The notes under the pieces are model-generated. The model ran no database searches, had not been told where the DNA came from, and worked only from the letters and a program-made list of their open reading frames with translations. DNA of 51,091 bases from an uncultured Pelagibacteraceae bacterium (GTDB lineage Bacteria > Pseudomonadota > Alphaproteobacteria > Pelagibacterales > Pelagibacteraceae), in the NCBI GenBank assembly GCA_902602655.1, contig CACKRM010000005.1, positions 1 through 51,091 of the forward strand. Direction: 5' to 3'. The translations under genes were made by a program, and so were the position numbers. Shown here piece by piece: positions 25,517 to 33,278 of the stretch. Each line of letters opens with the position of its first letter. Within the stretch, counting starts at the first letter, position 1.

Positions 25517-26070
25517 TAATTAACCCACTTAATATTACATCCCATACTTGGAATTTGATTTCTTGGACCTTTACCAGTTTTTGAAATTAATTTCATAGCT
25601 AAGAATAACTCACTTTCCCCTTCTTTTACTGGCTTTAAATCTTTTAATTCTCTCATCCGCCCTCTGTACTGAAGTTCTAACTGATTATTATAACCAAAAA
25701 AATCAGGAGTGCAGACGGCTCCAAATTTTTTTGCTATTTCTTGAGTCTCATCTATTAGATAAGGAAAACTAAATTTATTTTTTTTAGAAAACTCTATCAT
25801 TTTATTAAAAGAATCATCAGGATAATTTATTGTGTCATTGGACATTATTGCTACTGAATTTATACCTTCTGTTTTAAGTAAACTAGTATCTTTAACAATA
25901 TCTTTAATAATAGCTTTAACATAAGGACAATGATTGCAGATAAACATTATTAAAGTCCCTTTTTTGCCTCTTATTTTATCAAGAGTAATTAGTTCGTTGT
26001 TTGTAGATTTTAATTGAAAATTTTCAGCTTTTTTACCGAAATCACAAATTGGTGTTTTAGTTAAGACCAT
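25516..26070 (-). CDS. Thioredoxin-like (redoxin) family protein
   Basis: A 184-residue AhpC/TSA-type thioredoxin-fold protein without signal peptide. The redox motif is CNHCPYV (Cys45, Cys48), a signature of a widespread cytoplasmic thioredoxin family protein subgroup. FGAVCTPDFFGYN near residues 113-125 contains the cis-proline-type segment. The function is probably thiol-disulfide exchange or peroxide reduction. It overlaps the downstream GT4 gene by 1 nt and diverges from the gamma-carbonic anhydrase gene over 41 nt. No known link with the glycosyltransferase is evident; co-transcription may be incidental. Confidence 0.82.
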   Translation of the reverse strand: MVLTKTPICDFGKKAENFQLKSTNNELITLDKIRGKKGTLIMFICNHCPYVKAIIKDIVKDTSLLKTEGINSVAIMSNDTINYPDDSFNKMIEFSKKNKFSFPYLIDETQEIAKKFGAVCTPDFFGYNNQLELQYRGRMRELKDLKPVKEGESELFLAMKLISKTGKGPRNQIPSMGCNIKWVN

Positions 26071-26111
26071 AATATATTATAAAAGAATTAATTACATATT
26101 AAAGCAATTTT

Positions 26112-26615
26112 ATGATTTATGATTTTAAAGGCCATACTCCAAAATTAGATCCTTATAGCTGGGTAGCACCTAATGCAGTAATCATTGGCAAGGTAGAGTT
26201 GAAAAAAGATTCAAACATATGGTTTAATGCTACACTTAGAGGTGATGTAGAACCCATTATTGTAGGAGAAGGATCAAACATACAAGATGGAAGCGTCGTA
26301 CACACAGATCCGGGCTGTCCAGCCACAATTGGGAAAAATGTTACGGTAGGACATTTAGTAATGCTTCATGGATGTATTATTGAAGATGATTGCTTAATTG
26401 GAATAGGAAGTACAATTTTAAACAAAGCTAAGATCGGAAAGAATTCAATTATTGGCGCAAATGCACTTGTAACAGAAAATAAGATAATCCCAGAAAGATC
26501 TTTGGTTCTTGGAAGTCCAGGAAAAATTGTAAGACAAGTTACAGACAAAGAGATTCAAGACATAAAAGAAAACGCAAAACATTATGTTGAAAATTACAAA
26601 AAATATAAAAAGTAA
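26112..26615 (+). CDS. Gamma-carbonic anhydrase family protein (YrdA/PaaY-like)
   Basis: A left-handed beta-helix protein of 167 residues built from hexapeptide repeats. The probable zinc-binding histidines lie in VVHTDPG and VGHLVMLHGC (residues about 64-92), with RGDVEPIIVGEGSNIQDGS before them; these match the gamma-carbonic anhydrase/PaaY pattern. It may hydrate CO2 or act as a thioesterase-type protein as some homologues do. It meets the next gene tail to tail with 1 nt between the stops. Confidence 0.88.
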   Translation: MIYDFKGHTPKLDPYSWVAPNAVIIGKVELKKDSNIWFNATLRGDVEPIIVGEGSNIQDGSVVHTDPGCPATIGKNVTVGHLVMLHGCIIEDDCLIGIGSTILNKAKIGKNSIIGANALVTENKIIPERSLVLGSPGKIVRQVTDKEIQDIKENAKHYVENYKKYKK

Positions 26616-26616
26616 A

Positions 26617-27228
26617 CTAAGGAACAAGCCAAGTAAATTTTTTTGATCCATTTAAATTAATTAAAGCTCTTCGATGACCTTTTGCTGCTAAGTAAAGCCA
26701 CTCAATACTTTTAATCTTACATTTTATTACACAGAAATTTTTGTAACCAAGCTCACTTTCTTCTTTTGTAAAATCAAAGTTATCATATTTACCATCTAAG
26801 CCTGATGTTGGCTTATCAGATTCAGTACCGGGTCTATAAGTAACCAAATAACACTTTCTACTAACGTGTCCTGTTTTTTCCCAAGATTCTTTTGTAATAG
26901 CATTGTCAAAGTTCACTTCACATTTAGCTTTAATTCTCAGCTGAATTTTTTCTTCTTTACCATAGAATAGAATTGAACAATTTGGATTTTTTTTTATTTT
27001 ATCTATTTTGGAGGATCTAATATCACTGTGATATTGAATAAAATTATTTTGTTGGTCTGCTTTTCTTAAAACTACAACACGTCCATCTAAGTCTTTATCA
27101 TTTCCACAAATAAAAACTGGAGTTCTAAATTCAGACGATCTATCCGACACAGCTTTGGTTAAAAGATCCCAAATTTTTCTTTCTATTTCTTTTGGATTTT
27201 CGTAATAATTTACAACTTGTTTAGACAC
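26617..27228 (-). CDS. Pyridoxamine 5'-phosphate oxidase-related flavin protein
   Basis: A 203-residue split-barrel FMN-binding protein. RTPVFICGNDKDLDGRVVVLRKADQQNNFIQYHSDIRSSKIDKIKKNPNC resembles the flavin-binding half of PNPOx, and ESELGYKNFCVIKCKIKSIEWLYLAAKGHRRAL is the C-terminal half of the Alr4036/PNPOx-related group. It lacks the classic PdxH C-terminal WQG...RLHDR pattern, so true PNP oxidase activity is not assured. It lies 3 nt downstream of the dehydrogenase gene on the same strand, probably in one transcript. Confidence 0.72.
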   Translation of the reverse strand: MSKQVVNYYENPKEIERKIWDLLTKAVSDRSSEFRTPVFICGNDKDLDGRVVVLRKADQQNNFIQYHSDIRSSKIDKIKKNPNCSILFYGKEEKIQLRIKAKCEVNFDNAITKESWEKTGHVSRKCYLVTYRPGTESDKPTSGLDGKYDNFDFTKEESELGYKNFCVIKCKIKSIEWLYLAAKGHRRALINLNGSKKFTWLVP

Positions 27229-27231
27229 AAC

Positions 27232-28101
27232 TTACTTTCTAAATCTTTTTATTAAGCTAGAAGTATCCCATCTCTGTCCACCCATTTTTTGTACTTCTTC
27301 GTAATATTCATCAATAATTTTCGTGATAGGTAGTGGTGAATTATTCTTTTTAGCTTCATCCATCGCTATTTTTAAATCTTTTCTCATCCAGTCTACTGCG
27401 AAGCCATAATCAAACTTATCTTCTATCATTGTTTTATGTCTATTTTCCATTTGCCAAGATTGCGCAGCACCTTTCGATATTACTTCAATAACATTACGCA
27501 TATTTAAACCTGCATTCATCCCAAAATTAATAGCTTCAGATAATCCTTGAACTAATCCAGCTATACAAATTTGATTAACCATTTTAGTTAATTGACCACT
27601 TCCTGAGGGTCCAAGTAATTTAATTTTTTTACTATAACAATCTATAATAGGCTCAGCTTTTTTAAATGGAACTTCATCTCCACCAATCATTACAGTTAAT
27701 GTCCCACCCTCGGCTCCTGCTTGGCCTCCAGATATTGGCGCATCTAAGAAATCGAATTTTCTTTTTTTTGCTTCTTTGTAAAGCTCCCGCGCAATATTAG
27801 CAGAAGCCGTAGTGTTATCAACATAGACCGAACCTTCCTTGGCAGTTTTAAAAAGTCCTTTTTCACCCAAAGAAACATCTCTTAGATCATCGTCATTTCC
27901 AACACACGTAAAAATAAAATCACAGTCTTTAGCTGCATCCATTGGCGTTTCAGCTAGTTGACCTTTATTTTCTTTAATCCATTTTTCTGCTTTAGACTTA
28001 GTTCTATTATAAACAGTTACATTATGACCAGCTTTTGATATATAACCAGCCATAGGGTAACCCATAACACCTAAACCTATGAAAGCAACTTTACAACTCA
28101 T
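27232..28101 (-). CDS. Beta-hydroxyacid dehydrogenase (3-hydroxyisobutyrate / tartronate semialdehyde reductase family)
   Basis: NAD(P)-dependent dehydrogenase of 289 residues. The Rossmann motif is FIGLGVMGYPMAGYISKAGH (8-27), the substrate-binding FLDAPISGGQAGAEGGTLTVMIGG lies near 115-138 and the catalytic lysine sits in LTKMVNQICIAG. The C-terminal KDLKIAMDEAK completes the family pattern. The exact substrate (3-hydroxyisobutyrate, tartronate semialdehyde or a related compound) is open. Its start codon is only 2 nt from the start codon of the divergent MFS gene, so each promoter must lie inside the other gene or the transcripts are leaderless. Confidence 0.88.
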   Translation of the reverse strand: MSCKVAFIGLGVMGYPMAGYISKAGHNVTVYNRTKSKAEKWIKENKGQLAETPMDAAKDCDFIFTCVGNDDDLRDVSLGEKGLFKTAKEGSVYVDNTTASANIARELYKEAKKRKFDFLDAPISGGQAGAEGGTLTVMIGGDEVPFKKAEPIIDCYSKKIKLLGPSGSGQLTKMVNQICIAGLVQGLSEAINFGMNAGLNMRNVIEVISKGAAQSWQMENRHKTMIEDKFDYGFAVDWMRKDLKIAMDEAKKNNSPLPITKIIDEYYEEVQKMGGQRWDTSSLIKRFRK

Positions 28102-28103
28102 AA

Positions 28104-29327
28104 ATGATTAACCTTAGTTTAAATAAAAAAATTATTATTTTCGGATTTATTTTTACATTTTTTTCAAGTTTTGGACAGAGTTTTTTTCTAGGTCTGTTTA
28201 ATCCAAGCATTAGAAACGACTTAAATATTTCACATGGACAATTTGGCTCAATTTATGCACTTGCAACGATTTGCTCAAGTTTGACACTCATTTGGTTTGG
28301 GAAAAAAATCGATGAATATAAGTTATTAAACTACTCAATGATTGTTGTTTTTTTATTATTTCTCTCAAGTTTCTTTTTCTCATTTATAAATAACTTATAT
28401 TTACTAATTTTTGGAATTTTTTTGATGAGATTTTCAGGACAGGGTTTGATGTCACACACTTCTTCAACTGCAATTTCAAGATATTTTAATAGGAGACGCG
28501 GAAAAGCTTTAAGCACTATATGGTTTGGTTTATCTTCTGCTGAATTTATTTTACCAATTTTAATTATTTTTCTTTTATCATTTTTATCTTGGAGATTGAT
28601 TTGGCAATTTATCTCTTTAGGAATTTTGATAATTTTACCAATGGTAATTTTTTTAACAGTTAAAGATATAACTCTTGACTCAAGAGAAAAAATAAATTTA
28701 AAAAAAAAAGTTTTTGATGAGAATATTAAGCATTGGAAAAGGTCTGAAGTTATCAAAGATTTTAAATTTTATATAATATCATTAAATATGTTAGCCATGC
28801 CTTGGATAGTGACTGGAATTTTTGTATATCAATCATTTATATCAGACTCTAAAAATTGGGACCTTTATATAATTCCAAAATCTTTTATGGCTTATTCAAT
28901 AGCATCAATCTTTACTCTTATAGCCTCAGGTTTTTTGGTAGACAAATATACTAGCAGAAAGTTGATTAAATTTATCAACATTCCTTTATTAATTGGTTTA
29001 ATATTTTTATATTTTTTTAATCAACCAATTTATGCTTATATTTTTTTCTGTCTTGTAGGCATTTCTAATGGGCTGGCTAACGTTTTAGGTTCTTCAACTT
29101 GGGCAGAAATTTATGGGGTAAAATTTATAGGAGGAATTAAGGCATTGACGACTGCTTTGATGGTTTTTTCAACTGCTTTTGGGACCGCTGTTTTTGGTTA
29201 TTTAATAGATTTAAGGCTAAGTATCGAGCTAATCTCTCTTATTTGCATTTTTTACATTGTGGTCTCGCTACTGATGTTATTAATGATAAGTAATAAAATT
29301 AACCCAGTAAGTTTAAAAAAAGCTTGA
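28104..29327 (+). CDS. Major facilitator superfamily transporter
   Basis: Integral inner-membrane carrier of 407 residues with about twelve hydrophobic segments in two bundles separated by a charged loop near residues 195-215 (REKINLKKKVFDENIKHWKRSE). MFS features include GKKIDEYKL after the second helix, an RRGKALSTIWFG segment near residue 130, and GFLVDKYTSRKL after helix 8. The substrate is unknown; the divergent hydroxyacid dehydrogenase hints at a monocarboxylate (inference). Its stop lies within the -35 region of the rpoZ promoter. Confidence 0.85.
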   Translation: MINLSLNKKIIIFGFIFTFFSSFGQSFFLGLFNPSIRNDLNISHGQFGSIYALATICSSLTLIWFGKKIDEYKLLNYSMIVVFLLFLSSFFFSFINNLYLLIFGIFLMRFSGQGLMSHTSSTAISRYFNRRRGKALSTIWFGLSSAEFILPILIIFLLSFLSWRLIWQFISLGILIILPMVIFLTVKDITLDSREKINLKKKVFDENIKHWKRSEVIKDFKFYIISLNMLAMPWIVTGIFVYQSFISDSKNWDLYIIPKSFMAYSIASIFTLIASGFLVDKYTSRKLIKFINIPLLIGLIFLYFFNQPIYAYIFFCLVGISNGLANVLGSSTWAEIYGVKFIGGIKALTTALMVFSTAFGTAVFGYLIDLRLSIELISLICIFYIVVSLLMLLMISNKINPVSLKKA

Positions 29328-29353
29328 TTTTTTCTAATTAAATGAAATATAAA
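29324..29353 (+). promoter_or_regulatory. Candidate sigma-70 promoter for rpoZ
   Basis: TTGATT at 29324-29329 and TATAAA at 29348-29353 are separated by 18 nt. The -10 ends 8 nt before the ATG, so the transcript would carry almost no 5' leader. The -35 overlaps the stop codon of the MFS gene. Confidence 0.45.
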
Positions 29354-29361
29354 CCATCAGC

Positions 29362-29823
29362 ATGGCTAGAATAACAGTAGAAGATTGTTTGGAAAAAGTT
29401 GAAAATCAATATGATTTAGTACTATTAGCCAAAGAAAGAACTACACAACTTAACTCAGGATCTCCAATGCTTGTTGAAGAAGATAATGACAAAAGAACAA
29501 TCATATCTTTAAGAGAAATAGGAGATGGAAAAATTTCTGTTCAAGACTTAAAAAAGGAAGCTATAACTAGATTAAGAAAAGAACCTGATGAAAAAATAGA
29601 AGAGGAAGAGACAGAAGAGGAGGAAAATGATGATTTTGAAAACTTGTACAAAGGACAAATTTCAAAAAGTGGTGTTGCAATTCTCCCTTCAAAAAGAACT
29701 AGAAGAATTCCTGAAGTAAAAAAAACCCAGACATCTGAAAAAGATTTACCAAAAGAAACTTCCAAAGAAGAGCCGTTAGAACTAAAAGAGGAAGTAGCTC
29801 CATCTTTAGAAGAAAAAAAATAA
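29362..29823 (+). CDS. rpoZ: RNA polymerase omega subunit
   Basis: Omega helps assemble RNA polymerase by binding beta'. MARITVEDCLEKVENQYDLVLLAKERTTQL at the N-terminus and KRTIISLREIGDGKI near residues 44-58 match the family. Only about the first 85 residues are the conserved domain. The remaining ~70 residues form a highly charged tail with a Glu-rich stretch near residues 78-90 and a second basic/acidic part, giving 153 residues against about 90 in E. coli. The tail is probably disordered. dusA begins directly after its stop. Confidence 0.9.
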   Translation: MARITVEDCLEKVENQYDLVLLAKERTTQLNSGSPMLVEEDNDKRTIISLREIGDGKISVQDLKKEAITRLRKEPDEKIEEEETEEEENDDFENLYKGQISKSGVAILPSKRTRRIPEVKKTQTSEKDLPKETSKEEPLELKEEVAPSLEEKK

Positions 29824-30813
29824 TTGAAAATTAATCGAAAAGTCAGCGTTGCTCCTATGATGGATTGTACGGATCGACATGAAAGATTTTTTTTACGATT
29901 ATTAAGCAAGAATGTAATGTTATATACCGAAATGGTAGCAACTAAATCAGCAATTCATGGAGATAGAAAAAAAATTTTAGATTTTAAAGAGATAGAAAAA
30001 CCCCTTGCTTTACAAGTGGGAGGATCTGATAAAAAAGAATTATCAGCGGTCTGCAAGATAGCTGAAGACATGGGCTACGATGAGGTTAATATTAACTTAG
30101 GTTGCCCAAGTAAAAAAGTTCAAAAAAACAAATTTGGTGCATGTCTTATAAAAGAACCCGAATTAGTTGCAGAGTGCATTAACACGATGGTAAATTCTTG
30201 TAAAATACCTGTAACGGCAAAAACAAGAATTGGATTTGATGATGTTGAAAATTTTGAATATTTAGACTCCTTTGTAAAAAAGATTTTAAAAGCAGGTTGT
30301 AAAACTATTATTTTACATGCTAGAAAAGCTATTTTAAAAGGGCTTACTCCAAAGGAAAACTTAAGAATACCTAAATTAAACTATCCACTTGTTTATGAAA
30401 TTAAAAAAGCAAATAAAAATTCAGAAATTATTATTAATGGTGGAATTACTAAATGTTCAGAAATCAAAAAACACTTGCAACGTTGCGACGGCGTTATGAT
30501 TGGAAGAGCTATATATCAAAATCCCTATTTTCTAGCAGATATCGAGAAAGAAATTTTTAACAATAAACAAGTTCTCTCACGATCAGAAATAGCTGAAAAA
30601 TTAGTTGATTATGTTAAAGATGAAATAAAAAAAGGTACTAGAGTGAATCAAATTATGAGACACACAGTTGGTTTATACCACGGACAAAATGGAGCGAATA
30701 AATGGAAGAGGTTTTTAAGCGATAATATGATGGCTAGAGATTCAGATTTTCAAAAAGTTAATCATATAATGCAAATTGCGCAAAACAACGAAAAGGCAAA
30801 TGAGACTGCTTGA
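29824..30813 (+). CDS. dusA: tRNA-dihydrouridine synthase A
   Basis: FMN enzyme that reduces uridines in the tRNA D-loop. SVAPMMDCTDRHERFFLRLLS (8-28), LYTEMVATKSAIHGD and NINLGCPSKKVQKNKFGACLI (near 95-115, with the catalytic Cys in GCPS) mark the DusA branch. The C-terminal block RVNQIMRHTVGLYHGQNGANKWKRFLS is specific to DusA. The length of 329 is normal. The start is TTG immediately after the rpoZ stop, and the end overlaps the next gene by 4 nt, so it depends on the rpoZ transcript. Confidence 0.93.
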   Translation: MKINRKVSVAPMMDCTDRHERFFLRLLSKNVMLYTEMVATKSAIHGDRKKILDFKEIEKPLALQVGGSDKKELSAVCKIAEDMGYDEVNINLGCPSKKVQKNKFGACLIKEPELVAECINTMVNSCKIPVTAKTRIGFDDVENFEYLDSFVKKILKAGCKTIILHARKAILKGLTPKENLRIPKLNYPLVYEIKKANKNSEIIINGGITKCSEIKKHLQRCDGVMIGRAIYQNPYFLADIEKEIFNNKQVLSRSEIAEKLVDYVKDEIKKGTRVNQIMRHTVGLYHGQNGANKWKRFLSDNMMARDSDFQKVNHIMQIAQNNEKANETA

Positions 30814-31646
30814 TGATAGAAAATTTTGAATTGAGTCAAATTTTAATTTTAACTTTTGTTATGGCTTTAACAGCTTTACCTGCTGGATTTTTTGCAGGTT
30901 TTTTTGGCATAGGTGGTGGGTTAATTACAGTTCCATTTTTATTCTATATTTTTAACTCATTTGGCATTGATCAAACTTACTTGATGCATCTGGCTGTGGG
31001 TACATCATTTTCAATAATTATTCCAACATCAACAGTTTCTGTTATGACACACCACCAACATAATGCGGTAGATTTTAAAGTGGTTAAAGATTACGGAATT
31101 TTCGTTATTTCAGGCGTAATATTAGGAACCATATTTGCCGCTAGTTTAAAAACAAAACCATTAATATTATTCTTCTCGGTAGTAGTTTTTATCCTAGCTT
31201 TCTATTTATTGTTTCTAAAAGAGAAAGAAAAAGACTTAAAAGTTAGTATGGGTTTTACTTCAAAAATTATAAGTGGATTAATTACAGGATTTATCTCAGC
31301 TCCAATGGGAATAGGAGGGGCAGTTATGAACGTTCCTATTTTAAAGTTTTTTGGTTATCCTATTAATAAGGCAATAGGAAGTGCAGCGGCAATAGGCTTT
31401 GTGATAGCTTTATTTGGTGCTATTGGTTTTTTTGTATCAGGGACTTATTTAAATGCAAATTTACCACTTAGTTTAGGTTTTATAAATATTCCAGCATTTT
31501 TAATATTTGTACCAATCACGACATTTATGGCTCGTTTAGGTGCAAAAACTAGTCACAAAGTTGAAAAAAAAAAATTAACAAAATATTTTGGTTTTTTTTT
31601 AGTAATTATTGGTTCAAAATTTTTATTTGATTATTTTCAATTATAA
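30810..31646 (+). CDS. TauE/SafE family membrane permease
   Basis: A 278-residue inner-membrane protein with about eight helices. GFFGIGGGLITVPFLFYIF near residues 30-48 and the internal repeat APMGIGGAVMNVPILKFFG near 160-178 are the two glycine-rich re-entrant motifs of TauE/SafE (DUF81) exporters. The family moves sulfonates, sulfite, sulfoacetate or related anions. Given SAR11's dependence on reduced sulfur a sulfur anion is attractive, but the sequence does not show it. The ATG overlaps the dusA stop. The stop abuts the stop of the convergent phosphohexomutase gene with no spacer. Confidence 0.85.
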   Translation: MMIENFELSQILILTFVMALTALPAGFFAGFFGIGGGLITVPFLFYIFNSFGIDQTYLMHLAVGTSFSIIIPTSTVSVMTHHQHNAVDFKVVKDYGIFVISGVILGTIFAASLKTKPLILFFSVVVFILAFYLLFLKEKEKDLKVSMGFTSKIISGLITGFISAPMGIGGAVMNVPILKFFGYPINKAIGSAAAIGFVIALFGAIGFFVSGTYLNANLPLSLGFINIPAFLIFVPITTFMARLGAKTSHKVEKKKLTKYFGFFLVIIGSKFLFDYFQL

Positions 31647-33089
31647 TTAGATCTTTTGATCGTAATCACCAATCTCCCCAGTTTTTTGCAGAAGATCATC
31701 TATAAAAGTAAAAATATTTTTTTTTCTTTCTTCTGAAGTTGGGCTTTCAGTAACAACAACTAAGGAAGGTTTATTAGAAGATGCTCTAATGAGTCCCCAA
31801 GATCCATCAGATAAAGTAAATCTAACTCCATTTACAGTTAAAATTTCCTTTATTTTCATTTCATCAATTTTTACGTTTTTATTCTTTAAATTTTTTATTT
31901 TATTAACAACTTGATCTACAACTTGATATTTTTTTTCATCAGCGCAATAAGGGGCCATAGTAGGTGACTGATAAGTTAAGGGAAGCTCATTTATTATTTG
32001 ATTCATTTTTTTATTTTCATTATTTAAAAGATGGCAGACTTGAATTGCAGAATTAATTCCATCATCGAAACCATAACCTATTGGTGTATTAAAAAAGAAA
32101 TGGCCACTTTTCTCAAAGCCAGCTAGCGCCCTTTCTTGGTTTACTTTTCTTTTAATATGAGAATGACCAGTTTTCCAATAGATTGTTTTACACTTATTTC
32201 TTTGTAAAATCTCATCAATTTTGAACAAACCAGTCGATTTGACATCGACGATAAATTTTACATTAGGGTGTTGTTTTGAAAGATTTCTAGCAATTAACAA
32301 ACCTACTTTATCTGAAAAAATTTCATTTCCATTATTATCAATAACTCCTACACGATCACCGTCACCATCGAAACCAAATCCTATATCTGCATTATTTTCT
32401 TTAACTGTTTTAGAGATAACTTTTAACATTTTAAGATCTTCGGGATTTGGATTGTATTTCGGGAATGTCCAATCTAAATTGCAATCAAGTTCTATAACTT
32501 CACAACCAATATTCTTAAGAATTTCAGGAGCGAACACACCAGCTGTTCCATTACCACATGCTACTACAGCTTTAATTTTTTTTTTTAGTTTATTTTTTTT
32601 AACTAAATCTTGAATATAAACTTCTTTAAAATTGTTAATTACCTTATTAGATCCTTTTCCTGTAATAAATTTTTTTTTAAGCGTAATTTCTTTAAGCTCA
32701 TTCATTTCATTAGCACCGTGCGTCAACCCTTTTTTGATCCCCATTTTTACACCCGTCCAACCGTTCTCGTTATGACTTGCGGTTACCATTGCTATTGCAT
32801 CTGAGTTTAAATTAAATTGAGCAAAATAAACTGTAGGGGAAAGCGATAGACCGATATCCTCAGTATTACATCCGGTAGAAATTAAACCTTTGGTTAAAGC
32901 CTTCTTAATTTTTTCACTATAAGACCTATAATCATGACCCACTATTACTTTTGGATTACTTTTCTTTGTATGATTAATTATTTGAGACCCAAGACCCTTT
33001 CCTAAATCAGTGATTCCCTCTATATCGATGTCTTTGTTAAAGACCCATCTAGCATCGTATTCTCTAAAACCGTTTGGATTGATTTTCAT
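31647..33089 (-). CDS. manB: Phosphomannomutase/phosphoglucomutase
   Basis: Alpha-D-phosphohexomutase that interconverts hexose-1- and hexose-6-phosphates for surface sugars. The phosphoserine loop is MVTASHNENGW (near residue 100), the metal site GFDGDGDRVGVI near 240-251, the sugar-specificity loop GFEKSGHFFF near 315-325 and the phosphate site in the C-terminal domain (RASSNKPSLVVVTES). The length of 480 is normal for bifunctional AlgC-type enzymes. It diverges from nrdA, sharing the 189 nt regulatory gap. It could supply precursors to the glycan genes in this window. Confidence 0.92.
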   Translation of the reverse strand: MKINPNGFREYDARWVFNKDIDIEGITDLGKGLGSQIINHTKKSNPKVIVGHDYRSYSEKIKKALTKGLISTGCNTEDIGLSLSPTVYFAQFNLNSDAIAMVTASHNENGWTGVKMGIKKGLTHGANEMNELKEITLKKKFITGKGSNKVINNFKEVYIQDLVKKNKLKKKIKAVVACGNGTAGVFAPEILKNIGCEVIELDCNLDWTFPKYNPNPEDLKMLKVISKTVKENNADIGFGFDGDGDRVGVIDNNGNEIFSDKVGLLIARNLSKQHPNVKFIVDVKSTGLFKIDEILQRNKCKTIYWKTGHSHIKRKVNQERALAGFEKSGHFFFNTPIGYGFDDGINSAIQVCHLLNNENKKMNQIINELPLTYQSPTMAPYCADEKKYQVVDQVVNKIKNLKNKNVKIDEMKIKEILTVNGVRFTLSDGSWGLIRASSNKPSLVVVTESPTSEERKKNIFTFIDDLLQKTGEIGDYDQKI

Positions 33090-33152
33090 TAGTTATAAGT
33101 ACTAAAGAATATAGTATTTCATTATCAAATGTTTATTAACAAAACTTTCCAC

Positions 33153-33185
33153 TTGCAATTTTTTTTAAATGTTCTTATAATGTTC
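33153..33185 (+). promoter_or_regulatory. nrdAB promoter with overlapping LexA-type (SOS) box
   Basis: TTGCAA (33153-33158) and a perfect TATAAT (33176-33181) are spaced by 17 nt. The direct repeat GTTC-N7-GTTC at 33171-33185 covers the -10 element; this is the alphaproteobacterial LexA operator pattern. Repressor binding there would block RNA polymerase, suggesting DNA-damage induction of ribonucleotide reductase. The start would be near 33188, leaving a leader of about 90 nt before the ATG at 33279. Confidence 0.7.
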
Positions 33186-33228
33186 TATTGATGTTAAGGT
33201 TTATGTAGTATATTAACATAATTGTAAC

Positions 33229-33243
33229 ACAACATATAGTTGT
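33229..33243 (+). promoter_or_regulatory. Candidate NrdR-type operator
   Basis: The sequence has arms ACAAC and GTTGT flanking ATATA, resembling the NrdR box (ACACWATATATWGTGT) in its centre and symmetry but matching only about 10 of 16 positions. It lies in the nrdA leader. A convincing second box at helical spacing was not found, so the call is weak. Confidence 0.35.
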
Positions 33244-33278
33244 TAATAAATAATAAAGTCAATAAACACGTAATAAAT

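Noticed and set aside
28331-28756. 141-codon minus-strand open frame inside the MFS gene
   Set aside because: Antisense to a clear membrane protein; no domain recognised and the composition reflects the opposite strand.
33203-33219. Second NrdR box upstream of nrdA
   Set aside because: Only about half the consensus positions match, and its offset of about 26 nt from the better box is not the usual three helical turns.
33240-33278. N-terminal extension of NrdA from the TTG at 33240
   Set aside because: The 13 extra residues have no family counterpart, the codon overlaps a possible operator, and a normal ATG follows at 33279.
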